From contig JAXFQS010000111.1 of the NCBI GenBank assembly GCA_034178815.1, positions 1 to 21,719 on the forward strand: a stretch of 21,719 nt of DNA, given 5' to 3'. Position numbers and translations under genes: made by a program. The stretch comes from JAXFQS01 sp034178815 (GTDB lineage: Bacteria; Verrucomicrobiota; Kiritimatiellia; RFP12; DVOR01). Each line of letters starts with the position of its first letter. Within the stretch, counting starts at the first letter, position 1. Below, one piece after another: positions 5,795 to 13,158 of the stretch. The notes under the pieces were generated by a model. The model was not told the DNA's origin and did no database searches. It saw only the letters and a list, made by a program, of their open reading frames with translations.

Positions 5795-8431
5795 ATGAGC
5801 GAAGAACCGCAGATCACTATTGTCGCCGATTCGATTCCCCAGATTAAGTGCCCGGTATGCGGACACCTCTTCGACAATCCCGGTCTGCAGCCGTTCGCCG
5901 TCACCAAATGCCCAAAGTGCCAGTTTGACATTGATGTCCCTGGGCGCTTGGGCGCTTTTTTGTTGGTCAAATGCCTGGGAATGGGGGGAATGGGCGGTGT
6001 CTTCAAGGCCATCGATCAGGTGCTCAACCGCGAGGTCGCAATCAAGGTGATGCTCAGTTCGCTGGGGGCCAACGAGGAGTTCCTTCAGACATTCCGGAGG
6101 GAGGCCCAATCCGTCGCCAAGCTCAACCACCCGAATATCGCACAGATCTACTCGTTCGGTGAAGAGAAGGGGCAACCTTACATTGTCATGGAACTGGTCA
6201 AAGGTTCCTCTTTCAGCGGGATGATGCAAGGTGGCAAGAAGATTGATCCTACCATTGCTATGGGGATTGGACGTCAGATAGCGAAGGCGCTCAAGCATGC
6301 TTCGGAGAACGGCGTCATACATGGCGATGTCAAACCCGAGAATATCCTTCTGGATGACAAGGGCAATGCCAAGTTGGTCGATTTTGGCATCGCGGCACTC
6401 AATGGGGTTCAGTCAGGCGAGGCGGTCTGGGGCACACCTTATTATATTGCCCCTGAGAAACTCAAGCGCCAGCCGGCGGATTTCCGCACCGATATGTACA
6501 GCCTTGGGGCAACCCTCTACCACGCCATTGCCGGAGTTCCTCCCTTTGAAGGTGAGGATGCCAACGCGGTTGTACGAGCCCGCATTGGGAATAGTGCCCC
6601 AGCGCTTCAAAGTATCGTGCCAGGCATTCCGCCGCTTGTGAACGACATTATCGCGCGGATGCTTCAGGAGGATCCCGCTGGTCGTTTCCAGTCCTACGAC
6701 GCCTTGCTGCAAGAGATGGATTTGGCAGTCGGGAAAGCCGAGGCGCCCGCGGCAATGTCTCAACCGCCCCCGCACCAGTCGAAGAAGATTCTCATCAACA
6801 AGGCACGGAGGGCAAAGGTTGCAGTCAAACCAGGCGCTTCCTCCGAACCTGTGCAGGCGACAGGTGCGCCCCCCCGGGTGACTGTCTCGGCAACCCATAC
6901 CCCCAAACCCTTGCATACCGAGGAGGTCAATCGTTCCGGATCCGGCATCAAGGTAGCGCTGATTGGTGGACTTATTTTCTTTTTGGTTGCGCTTGCCGTG
7001 GGTATCACCGTTCCCGTTTACCTGATGAAGGTAAAGGAGGCGAAGGCCAAGGCCGAAGAGGAGGAGTTGCAGCGCAATCTCGCCCAGAGCCGCAAACTTA
7101 TGGACGATGTGCTGACCAACGCGCGCGAGATGCGCGACAAGTTCAGGAAAAACTTCGACATCGCCCGCAAACTCACTGACGAGGTCGCCGCGACCGCCAA
7201 GCGCATCTCCCCTTCTGAACTCCGACCCTATTTGGAGGTCACGCTCCCCGAGTTCCCCGGCTACATCCCCGAAGACGGTTTGAAAAAGGCGGAAGAGCCA
7301 GCCCAAACCAATGCGGCCGAGAAGGCCACCAACGCCGTTGCCGAAGCCGCATCGACCAATGCCCCTCTTGCTACCACAAATGCGACGCAGTCAGTCTCCG
7401 GCGATGCCGAAAAGTCTGAAGAACCGCAGGAAGACAAGCCGGTCGAGCAGGAGCCAGAGCCCGCACCAGCCGAGGAAACTCCTCCGCCCGTTCCGTTGCC
7501 GCCGGCCTTTGCCACAGTCACCAATCTGCTCTACAGAACTGCCGCCATCCAGCAAACCATGTCCAATACCGAAGCATTTTGCGAGTGGCTCGTCCGTACG
7601 CGGCAGATATCGGAAGACGCAGGTGAGAACAGCGTCGACCAACGAAAAGCGCTTGCCACCCGCCTCGTTGAAGAGTACAAGCGGTACATTCTCATCAAAG
7701 ACATCGCAACCTTCTCCTCCGAGGCCGTCGCCATCCAGCGTGCGGCCAACCGGGTCAGAGTCGACCTCCTGAAGTTGGGCAACCGCTTCAAGTTCCAGGC
7801 GGAAGAAAAGCAGCGCAAGGAGGCCCAGCAGAAGGCCGAGGAGGCACGCAAGAAAGCTGCCGAGGAGCAGGCCCGTTTGGTTGAGGAAGAGGTCTCGCGT
7901 ATGACCGCCGCCGAATTAACCATTGACATGGAGGTAAAACTGTTCCAGTTCGCCGCCGCCCGCCGCAAACTCAACGATGTTGGCGATACGCTCAAAACCC
8001 CCCAGGCCAAGAAAGTCCTGGCGCTCGCGTTGGAGCGTGTCGCGGCCGTTGAGGCTTTCCAGAACTACCTCATCAAGAAACTCCCCGGCTACGGCACCAT
8101 CAAGTCAGCCGACCGCAAGGCGATTACCTTCAAAGACGGCAAGAAGATGAAGTGGGAAGACTTGGCGTCCAAGTATATGGTGCAGGTCGTCCGTTTCGCC
8201 GGAACCTTCGTGACCGCAGACACCGCCATGCAGGATCAGCCCGCGAGCAAGAAGATGCAGATTGCCACCGGCGCGGCCATCTACCTTGCCAAGAATGTAC
8301 AGGGTTCTGCTACAGTCAGCGGAATGGTCAAAGAGATGGTCGAGCGCATGATTAAGAAATCCCCCGACCTTGAGGCCGACTTCCGTCGCTTCCTGCCGGA
8401 TGGAATCTTGAATGCGCCGGATTCCCAGTAG
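5795..8431 (+). CDS. membrane-anchored Ser/Thr protein kinase with N-terminal zinc ribbon
   Basis: The protein has 878 residues. A zinc ribbon with Cys19, Cys22, Cys39 and Cys42 comes first. The Hanks-type kinase domain (about 50-315) follows, with glycine loop LGMGGMGGVF, Lys84 in VAIK, catalytic HGDVKPEN (176-183), DFG at 196-198 and APE at 219-221. The catalytic motif is HGD rather than HRD, so it is a non-RD kinase. A basic Pro-rich linker leads to one membrane segment (about 387-411). Outside lie a helical stretch, an Ala/Thr/Asn-rich low-complexity linker (about 500-570), a long charged coiled coil (about 665-710) and an unrecognised C-terminal domain. It heads a closely packed set of genes with the HEAT-like protein and the TM1266-family protein. 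Substrates are unknown. Confidence 0.93.
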   Translation: MSEEPQITIVADSIPQIKCPVCGHLFDNPGLQPFAVTKCPKCQFDIDVPGRLGAFLLVKCLGMGGMGGVFKAIDQVLNREVAIKVMLSSLGANEEFLQTFRREAQSVAKLNHPNIAQIYSFGEEKGQPYIVMELVKGSSFSGMMQGGKKIDPTIAMGIGRQIAKALKHASENGVIHGDVKPENILLDDKGNAKLVDFGIAALNGVQSGEAVWGTPYYIAPEKLKRQPADFRTDMYSLGATLYHAIAGVPPFEGEDANAVVRARIGNSAPALQSIVPGIPPLVNDIIARMLQEDPAGRFQSYDALLQEMDLAVGKAEAPAAMSQPPPHQSKKILINKARRAKVAVKPGASSEPVQATGAPPRVTVSATHTPKPLHTEEVNRSGSGIKVALIGGLIFFLVALAVGITVPVYLMKVKEAKAKAEEEELQRNLAQSRKLMDDVLTNAREMRDKFRKNFDIARKLTDEVAATAKRISPSELRPYLEVTLPEFPGYIPEDGLKKAEEPAQTNAAEKATNAVAEAASTNAPLATTNATQSVSGDAEKSEEPQEDKPVEQEPEPAPAEETPPPVPLPPAFATVTNLLYRTAAIQQTMSNTEAFCEWLVRTRQISEDAGENSVDQRKALATRLVEEYKRYILIKDIATFSSEAVAIQRAANRVRVDLLKLGNRFKFQAEEKQRKEAQQKAEEARKKAAEEQARLVEEEVSRMTAAELTIDMEVKLFQFAAARRKLNDVGDTLKTPQAKKVLALALERVAAVEAFQNYLIKKLPGYGTIKSADRKAITFKDGKKMKWEDLASKYMVQVVRFAGTFVTADTAMQDQPASKKMQIATGAAIYLAKNVQGSATVSGMVKEMVERMIKKSPDLEADFRRFLPDGILNAPDSQ

Positions 8432-8494
8432 GTGCCCCATCCGGAATCCCGCTGCCTGCCACGATCTATACTACAACCGCCTACGCGCGATGGT

Positions 8495-10213
8495 ATGACG
8501 ACTAGGACGGAAATAGAGGTCAGTGCGATTGGTCTTGTGGTATGCCTCGCGGTCGGTTTCGCGGGTTGGCTTTGGTGGCAGTCGACCGACCGTTGCCGTA
8601 TGGGGAAGGCATTGAGGGCCTGCGATGATGAGCAGGCGAACCTGGCGGAACTGCAAGAGACAATGTCGGGTATCTGTATTGCCGCGACGAACAATGTTGC
8701 CTCGAACAACACCATTGTCTATCTGTTGCGCCGCACGCTGAACTTCGATACATACGGGGAAGAAGCCAAATTGGCGGCGCTTCGGCTGATGCGCATCTCG
8801 GGGGAGGGAACCAACATCGCTCCGGTTATTGCCTGCCTTGAGCAGACCAACAGTCCTGCGCTGTCGCAGGGGGCTTTCGAGCTTTTGTCGGTTACGCACC
8901 ATCCCGAAGCCGCGCCTTTCCTGCTTGAGTGGGGTACGCGTGCCCGCACTCCGAGAAGGGCGGCGCTCTATGCCCGATTGCTGGGGGCTCGCCGCCAAAC
9001 CAACGCATTGCCTTTGCTTGCCCAACGCATTCATTCCCAAACGCCCGAGGTGCGTGCGGCGGCGCTTTCCGCATTGGCCGATTGGGGGGAAGAACCGGCC
9101 TTCGAGGTGCTCAAGAATGCGGGGCGCGAGTTGCCGTCTCCGGAACTTTGGGTGGCGCAGATACACTGTATTTCGCGGATGGGGCGGGGGCGCGGTCTGG
9201 CGTATTGGGGGGTGCTGTCACGCTTTTATGATTACTGTCCCGGAAAGGTGCGCGCGGAGGCGCTTGCGGCGATGGTATCGCTTGCGGGGGTGGATTTTTC
9301 CGCCCGCGGGTCGGATGCTCCAGGGGCTCGTGCGGCGCGCCTGGTCTGCGACTGTTTCCGCTCGTCCGATGCTGCTGAGCATGCGATGGCGATGCGGTTG
9401 CTTTCTGCTTCGGAGGGCCCCTGTTCGGCCGATTCAGGAGCCGTCGCCCGTTTTCTTCTGGGGCTCTATGCCCAGTCCGGGAGGCGTGAGCGGGCTGACA
9501 TTTGGGCGGTGCTCAAGGCTCGCGGCGCTGGGGAGGGCGCCGACTTTGCTCGGGCTTTGATTGCCCGCGAGGATACGCCGATGCAGGAGCGTTTGGCGGC
9601 GGTTTCTTACTTGGCTGGATTGCAGGATGGCCGGCATTTGCCTTTTCTTCTTTCCCGACTGCTTGCGGCGTCCGAGCGACTGCCCGATTTGGTCAATGCG
9701 CTTTACGATGGAGTCTTGAAACTCAAGAACGAACCGGCGATAACCAATCTGGTCGCTGGGTATTCGCGCTATACGCCGTTGCAGCAGATTCGTACGCTGG
9801 TGGTGCTGTCGGAGCGGAAGAGCCCGCTGCTGATTTCCTGCTTCCAGGTGGCGTCGACCTATTCTCGACCGGATGTCCGGGATACGGCTGTTCGTTTGGC
9901 TCAGGCGTTGCCGGAGCCGGCGGTCGGGGCGGTGCTCGATGCGATGTTGCGCACGCGTCCCTCGCGGCAGAGAGATATGAGCGATCTGCTTCTGGAGGTT
10001 GCCAAGGTTCAGCCCTATGTGGTGGCTCAGATTGTGGAGCAGAGGTTGCCATCTGCGCCCCCGAGAGATAGGTTTCTGATGGCCGAACTCCTGCGAGGAA
10101 TTCCCGTCCGCCGCGCGGTGGAATTGCTGGAAGGGCTTTCGCGCGATGCGGATCCGACAGTTGCTCGGACGGCACATCGTGCTATCGAGAGCCGTCGTCA
10201 GGAGAATCGTTGA
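8495..10213 (+). CDS. membrane-anchored HEAT-repeat-like protein
   Basis: The protein has 572 residues from ATG 8495. An in-frame GTG at 8432, directly after the kinase stop, would add 21 residues. I prefer 8495 because the signal-anchor segment (about 10-28, ending in WLWW) then sits at a normal distance from the N-terminus. Neither start has a good ribosome-binding site. The rest is built of repeated alpha-helical pairs such as PEVRAAALSALADWGEEPAF and LVVLSERKSPLLISCF, typical of HEAT or PBS-lyase-like scaffolds. No catalytic motif is visible. Its place right after a receptor-like kinase suggests a protein-interaction or substrate role in the same pathway, which is inference. Confidence 0.8.
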   Translation: MTTRTEIEVSAIGLVVCLAVGFAGWLWWQSTDRCRMGKALRACDDEQANLAELQETMSGICIAATNNVASNNTIVYLLRRTLNFDTYGEEAKLAALRLMRISGEGTNIAPVIACLEQTNSPALSQGAFELLSVTHHPEAAPFLLEWGTRARTPRRAALYARLLGARRQTNALPLLAQRIHSQTPEVRAAALSALADWGEEPAFEVLKNAGRELPSPELWVAQIHCISRMGRGRGLAYWGVLSRFYDYCPGKVRAEALAAMVSLAGVDFSARGSDAPGARAARLVCDCFRSSDAAEHAMAMRLLSASEGPCSADSGAVARFLLGLYAQSGRRERADIWAVLKARGAGEGADFARALIAREDTPMQERLAAVSYLAGLQDGRHLPFLLSRLLAASERLPDLVNALYDGVLKLKNEPAITNLVAGYSRYTPLQQIRTLVVLSERKSPLLISCFQVASTYSRPDVRDTAVRLAQALPEPAVGAVLDAMLRTRPSRQRDMSDLLLEVAKVQPYVVAQIVEQRLPSAPPRDRFLMAELLRGIPVRRAVELLEGLSRDADPTVARTAHRAIESRRQENR

Positions 10214-10214
10214 G

Positions 10215-10481
10215 ATGAATCAGCAGTCTTGCAGACGCACCGGCTTTGTCGGCATTATCCTTGAGGATCGAGAGCGGCTTCACACGCAGGTCAATGAACT
10301 CTTGGCGTCTGTCCACGGATTGATTGTCGCCCGACTCGGTCTGCCCGCCTGCACGGGCGGTTCGGCGGTCATCACCTTGGTCGTCTCCGCTACGCCCGAC
10401 GAACTTGGGGCTTTGACAGGACGGCTCGGGCAGATTCAGGGTGTGACGGTCAAGAGTGCCTTGGCGCCGCTTCGAGGGTAG
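10215..10481 (+). CDS. TM1266-family ACT-like protein (putative iron-only hydrogenase system regulator)
   Basis: The protein has 88 residues with a ferredoxin-like/ACT fold pattern. The family hallmarks are visible in order: GIILEDRE near the N-terminus, QVNELL, IVARLGLP, the strand AVITLVV, then LTGRLGQIQGVTVKS at the C-terminus. Family members are usually encoded beside [FeFe]-hydrogenase maturation genes and are annotated as regulators of that system; the biochemical role is not settled. ATG 10215 lies 1 base after the HEAT-gene stop, with GGAG about 10 bases upstream, so it is co-transcribed with the kinase/HEAT pair. No hydrogenase gene lies in the window. A longer upstream frame with an alternative start would overlap the HEAT gene and was rejected. 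Confidence 0.85.
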   Translation: MNQQSCRRTGFVGIILEDRERLHTQVNELLASVHGLIVARLGLPACTGGSAVITLVVSATPDELGALTGRLGQIQGVTVKSALAPLRG

Positions 10482-10491
10482 ACGCCCAAGC

Positions 10492-10528
10492 TGACCAAAT
10501 GGTCATCTTGCCGTCACCCGGCGGCAAG
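10492..10528 (+). promoter_or_regulatory. palindrome and adjacent hairpin before the glycosyltransferase genes
   Basis: TGACCA-AA-TGGTCA (10492-10505) is a perfect 6-base inverted repeat. It is followed at once by a hairpin with 7-base arms CTTGCCG (10507-10513) and CGGCAAG (10522-10528). No T-run follows the hairpin, so terminator function is doubtful. The first element is operator-like and lies 47 bases upstream of the glycosyltransferase ATG. Confidence 0.4.
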
Positions 10529-10551
10529 CGGGGTTTGCTACGCTCTTGTCC

Positions 10552-11766
10552 ATGCAGAACAAGACTTTGCTATGGGCTGTGGGCGCGATGATCGCCTTGC
10601 GGGTGGTGCTGGCGGTGGTCACGCCGGTATTCGATACCTCCGAAGCGCGCTATGCCGCCATCTCCGCCAATATGGCGCGGACAGGTGACTTTCTTGTTCC
10701 CCGATTCACCTACCGAGACCGCTATGTGAGTTTTGAGGGAAAGCCGCCTTTGCTGTTTCAACTTGCGGGTGGTGCTTGTCGCCTTTTCGGTGTGCGGGAA
10801 TGGTGCGTCCGGTTGCCCGGGGTGGTTGGGTTCCTTGTCGTACTTGCCCTGATTGCCTATTGCGGCAAGGTAGTAAAGGGATGGGCGTGCGGGCTTCAGG
10901 CGGTCGGCATCTGCGTTAGTTCGACTGCACTCTTCGCCCTTTCGGGATTCTGCATGCCGGATGTCCTTTTGGTCGCCTGCGTGGCATCCGCCTACCTCTG
11001 CCAGTTGATGTTTTTGGCAAGCGGAAAGCGAAACTGGAGTCTCGGCGTCTTCCTTTCTCTAGCGCTTGGAATGGTCGTGAAAGGCCCCGTTTCGCTGGCT
11101 CTTTTCGGGATTGGGGCTGCGCTTGACGCGTGGGCGAATGGGCGAATCATTGGAATCCTTCGCGGCTACCGCTGGGGGCTGGGCGCCGCCCTGTTCCTGG
11201 TGATTGTCCTGCCTTGGTTCGTGTTGATGGAGCGTGCGCAACCCGGGTTTTGCCGCTACTTCTTCCTCAATGAGAATCTGCTTCGGTTTCTGGTGCACGA
11301 CTACGGCGACCGTTATGGCAGTGGAAGGGAGACCTTTAGGGGAATGGCGCTTGTTTGGATGGTGGTGGTGACCCTTCCGTGGACGCCATTGCTATATTGG
11401 ACACGGAGCAACGGTTGGCGCGATGGCTCGATTTCGAACCTCTTGCGCTGGGGTGTTGTCGGTATGACGGGATTTTGGTGCCTGACCAGCAGAGTGCCCG
11501 TAGCCTACCTGATTCCCGTGGCGCCGCTCGCTGCTCTCTGGCTGGCGATCGAATGCCGGAAGCCGTGGATTTCGCGCATGCTGCCCTTGGCAATGGGGGC
11601 AACCTCGCTTGTCCTGACGCTCTCGCTTGTGGCGGGAATGGTTTGGTCGGGAAAGATGGAGGGGGAACAAGCCCCTTACCGCAGAAATCGCTACTCCTAT
11701 GAGTTTTACCACGGCACCCCAGCATGGATTCCAAGGGAAACGGAGGCCCTGCCATGCAGGCAGTAG
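10552..11766 (+). CDS. ArnT/PMT-like membrane glycosyltransferase (GT-C fold)
   Basis: The protein has 404 residues and many hydrophobic segments. The first loop carries DTSEARYA (Asp28, Glu31), the acidic motif typical of GT39/GT83 enzymes that take sugar from a polyprenyl-phosphate carrier on the outer face of the membrane. EGKPPLLFQLAG and RLPGVVG follow, as in ArnT-type proteins. It is shorter than ArnT (about 550 residues), lacking most of the soluble C-terminal part. ATG 10552 is used; a TTG two codons earlier is the alternative. No strong ribosome-binding site is visible. Its end overlaps the GT2 gene by 13 bases, which fits a carrier-loading enzyme feeding this transferase. Acceptor and sugar are unknown. 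Confidence 0.85.
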   Translation: MQNKTLLWAVGAMIALRVVLAVVTPVFDTSEARYAAISANMARTGDFLVPRFTYRDRYVSFEGKPPLLFQLAGGACRLFGVREWCVRLPGVVGFLVVLALIAYCGKVVKGWACGLQAVGICVSSTALFALSGFCMPDVLLVACVASAYLCQLMFLASGKRNWSLGVFLSLALGMVVKGPVSLALFGIGAALDAWANGRIIGILRGYRWGLGAALFLVIVLPWFVLMERAQPGFCRYFFLNENLLRFLVHDYGDRYGSGRETFRGMALVWMVVVTLPWTPLLYWTRSNGWRDGSISNLLRWGVVGMTGFWCLTSRVPVAYLIPVAPLAALWLAIECRKPWISRMLPLAMGATSLVLTLSLVAGMVWSGKMEGEQAPYRRNRYSYEFYHGTPAWIPRETEALPCRQ

Positions 11767-12476
11767 GTCTAGTCGTGCCTTGCCGGAACGAGGAGCGGCG
11801 GTTGCGCCCCAAGGCCTTCTTTGATGCCTTGAACGCGCTGCCCGGGCTATCCTTCGTTTTCGTCGATGATGGGTCAACCGATGCAACCGCCGACATCTTG
11901 GAGCGGATGGCCTACCAGTCGCCGCATGTCGATTGGCTGCAGTTGGCACGGAATCAGGGAAAAGCCGAAGCCGTGCGGCAGGGGATGCGAACTTTGCTGG
12001 AGAAAAGGGTGGATGTGGTGGGGTTTTGGGATGCCGACTTGGCCACCCCGTTGGAGGAACTGCCCGCGATGTTGCGTGAGTTGGATGAGCGCGAGGGTTG
12101 TGTCGCCGTATTGGGCGTCAGGTGGGCGCACTTGGGGGCGTCGATCGACCGTAGCACGGGGCGGGGCATTGCCGGGAAGGTGATGCGGAGTTTGATTCGC
12201 CTGGTCTCGGGATATCCCTTCGTCGATACCCAATGCGGGGCAAAGATCTTTCGCCGGTCATTGGCAGAAAACCTCTTCAAACGAAGATTCATCTCCCGTT
12301 GGCTCTTTGATGTCGAACTGCTCCTGCGCATCCCGAGAGGCGATTTGTGGCGCGTGAGTGAACTTCCCCTGCGCTTTTGGCACGATGTCCCCGGATCAAA
12401 GTTGACTTGGCTTGACACTTTCCGCATTCTTCCGGACTTGCTGAAGATTGCGATTCACCGCCGGAGTGTGCTATAA
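11754..12476 (+). CDS. family 2 glycosyltransferase, DPM1/GtrB-like
   Basis: The protein has 240 residues and a GT-A fold. The N-terminal VPCRNEERRL is followed by VFVDDGSTDAT, then LARNQGKAEAVRQGM, the metal-binding DxD in GFWDADLATPLEEL, and FVDTQCGAKIFRR. This pattern is that of enzymes that load a sugar from a nucleotide donor onto polyprenyl phosphate on the cytoplasmic side. No C-terminal membrane segments are present, as in DPM1. The start ATG 11754 has GGAGG 7 bases upstream. An earlier ATG at 11724 lacks this and would extend the overlap with the upstream gene. The gene's stop codon lies inside the -10 box of the next promoter. Confidence 0.9.
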   Translation: MQAVGLVVPCRNEERRLRPKAFFDALNALPGLSFVFVDDGSTDATADILERMAYQSPHVDWLQLARNQGKAEAVRQGMRTLLEKRVDVVGFWDADLATPLEELPAMLRELDEREGCVAVLGVRWAHLGASIDRSTGRGIAGKVMRSLIRLVSGYPFVDTQCGAKIFRRSLAENLFKRRFISRWLFDVELLLRIPRGDLWRVSELPLRFWHDVPGSKLTWLDTFRILPDLLKIAIHRRSVL

Positions 12477-12477
12477 T
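12448..12477 (+). promoter_or_regulatory. extended -10 promoter giving a leaderless response-regulator mRNA
   Basis: A perfect TATAAT (12472-12477) is preceded by TG one base upstream (extended -10), and TTGCGA (12448-12453) lies 18 bases upstream. The expected start, 7 bases after the -10 box, is base 12484, the A of the response-regulator ATG. No Shine-Dalgarno sequence precedes that ATG. The -10 box also contains the stop codon of the glycosyltransferase gene. Confidence 0.72.
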
Positions 12478-12483
12478 ACCGCT

Positions 12484-13158
12484 ATGCACCTACTGGTGGT
12501 TGAGGACGATGCGCGCATTGCCGGATTTGTCGCGGATGGCTTCCGCCGCGATGGTCATACAGTCACCTGCGCCGTCGACGGCGAGGAAGGACTCTACTTC
12601 GCGCAAAGCGGCGCGTTCGATGCCATCGTGCTCGACATTCTGTTGCCGAAACTCAATGGATTGGAACTGTTGCGCCGTTTGCGCGGGAGTGGTTCCAAAG
12701 TACCCGTTATCGTTTTGAGTGCGCGGGGAAGCGTCGAGAGCAAAGTGGAAGGGCTGGAGGTTGGTGCGGATGACTACCTCGCCAAGCCGTTTTCCATTGT
12801 TGAACTTCTTGCCCGAGTGCAGGCCTTGGTGCGACGATCCTCCGGGAGTGGAACTTGTGACGAACTGCGTGTGGCAGATTTGCGTCTGGATCTGATTTCC
12901 CATCGTGTCGCGCGAGGGGCGAGAAGAATTGAACTTCAGCCGCTTGAGTACCGCCTGCTGGAGTATTTGATGCGCAACCGCGGGCGTATCGTCTCTCGAA
13001 CAATGATTATGGATCGCGTGTGGGACTATGCCTTCGACCCGCACACCAATGTGGTCGAGAGCCGTGTCAGCCGCCTACGGGCAAAGTTGACCCGCCCCGG
13101 CGAAAAGGAACTCCTCCATACGGTGCGTGGCTTCGGCTATGTCCTAGAGGAGCGCTGA
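12484..13158 (+). CDS. OmpR-family response regulator
   Basis: The protein has 224 residues. The receiver domain (1-118) has acidic pocket Asp8/Asp9, phospho-acceptor Asp51 in VLDILLP, Ser79 and Lys101. The winged-helix DNA-binding domain (about 125-222) has LQPLEYRLLEYLMRNRGR and SRVSRLRAKL, ending in TVRGFGYVLEE. It is close in pattern to the CusR/CopR/QseB group. ATG 12484 coincides with the predicted transcription start. Its stop overlaps the sensor gene start (TGATG). Its target genes are not known; the two glycosyltransferase genes just upstream are natural candidates. Confidence 0.95.
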   Translation: MHLLVVEDDARIAGFVADGFRRDGHTVTCAVDGEEGLYFAQSGAFDAIVLDILLPKLNGLELLRRLRGSGSKVPVIVLSARGSVESKVEGLEVGADDYLAKPFSIVELLARVQALVRRSSGSGTCDELRVADLRLDLISHRVARGARRIELQPLEYRLLEYLMRNRGRIVSRTMIMDRVWDYAFDPHTNVVESRVSRLRAKLTRPGEKELLHTVRGFGYVLEER

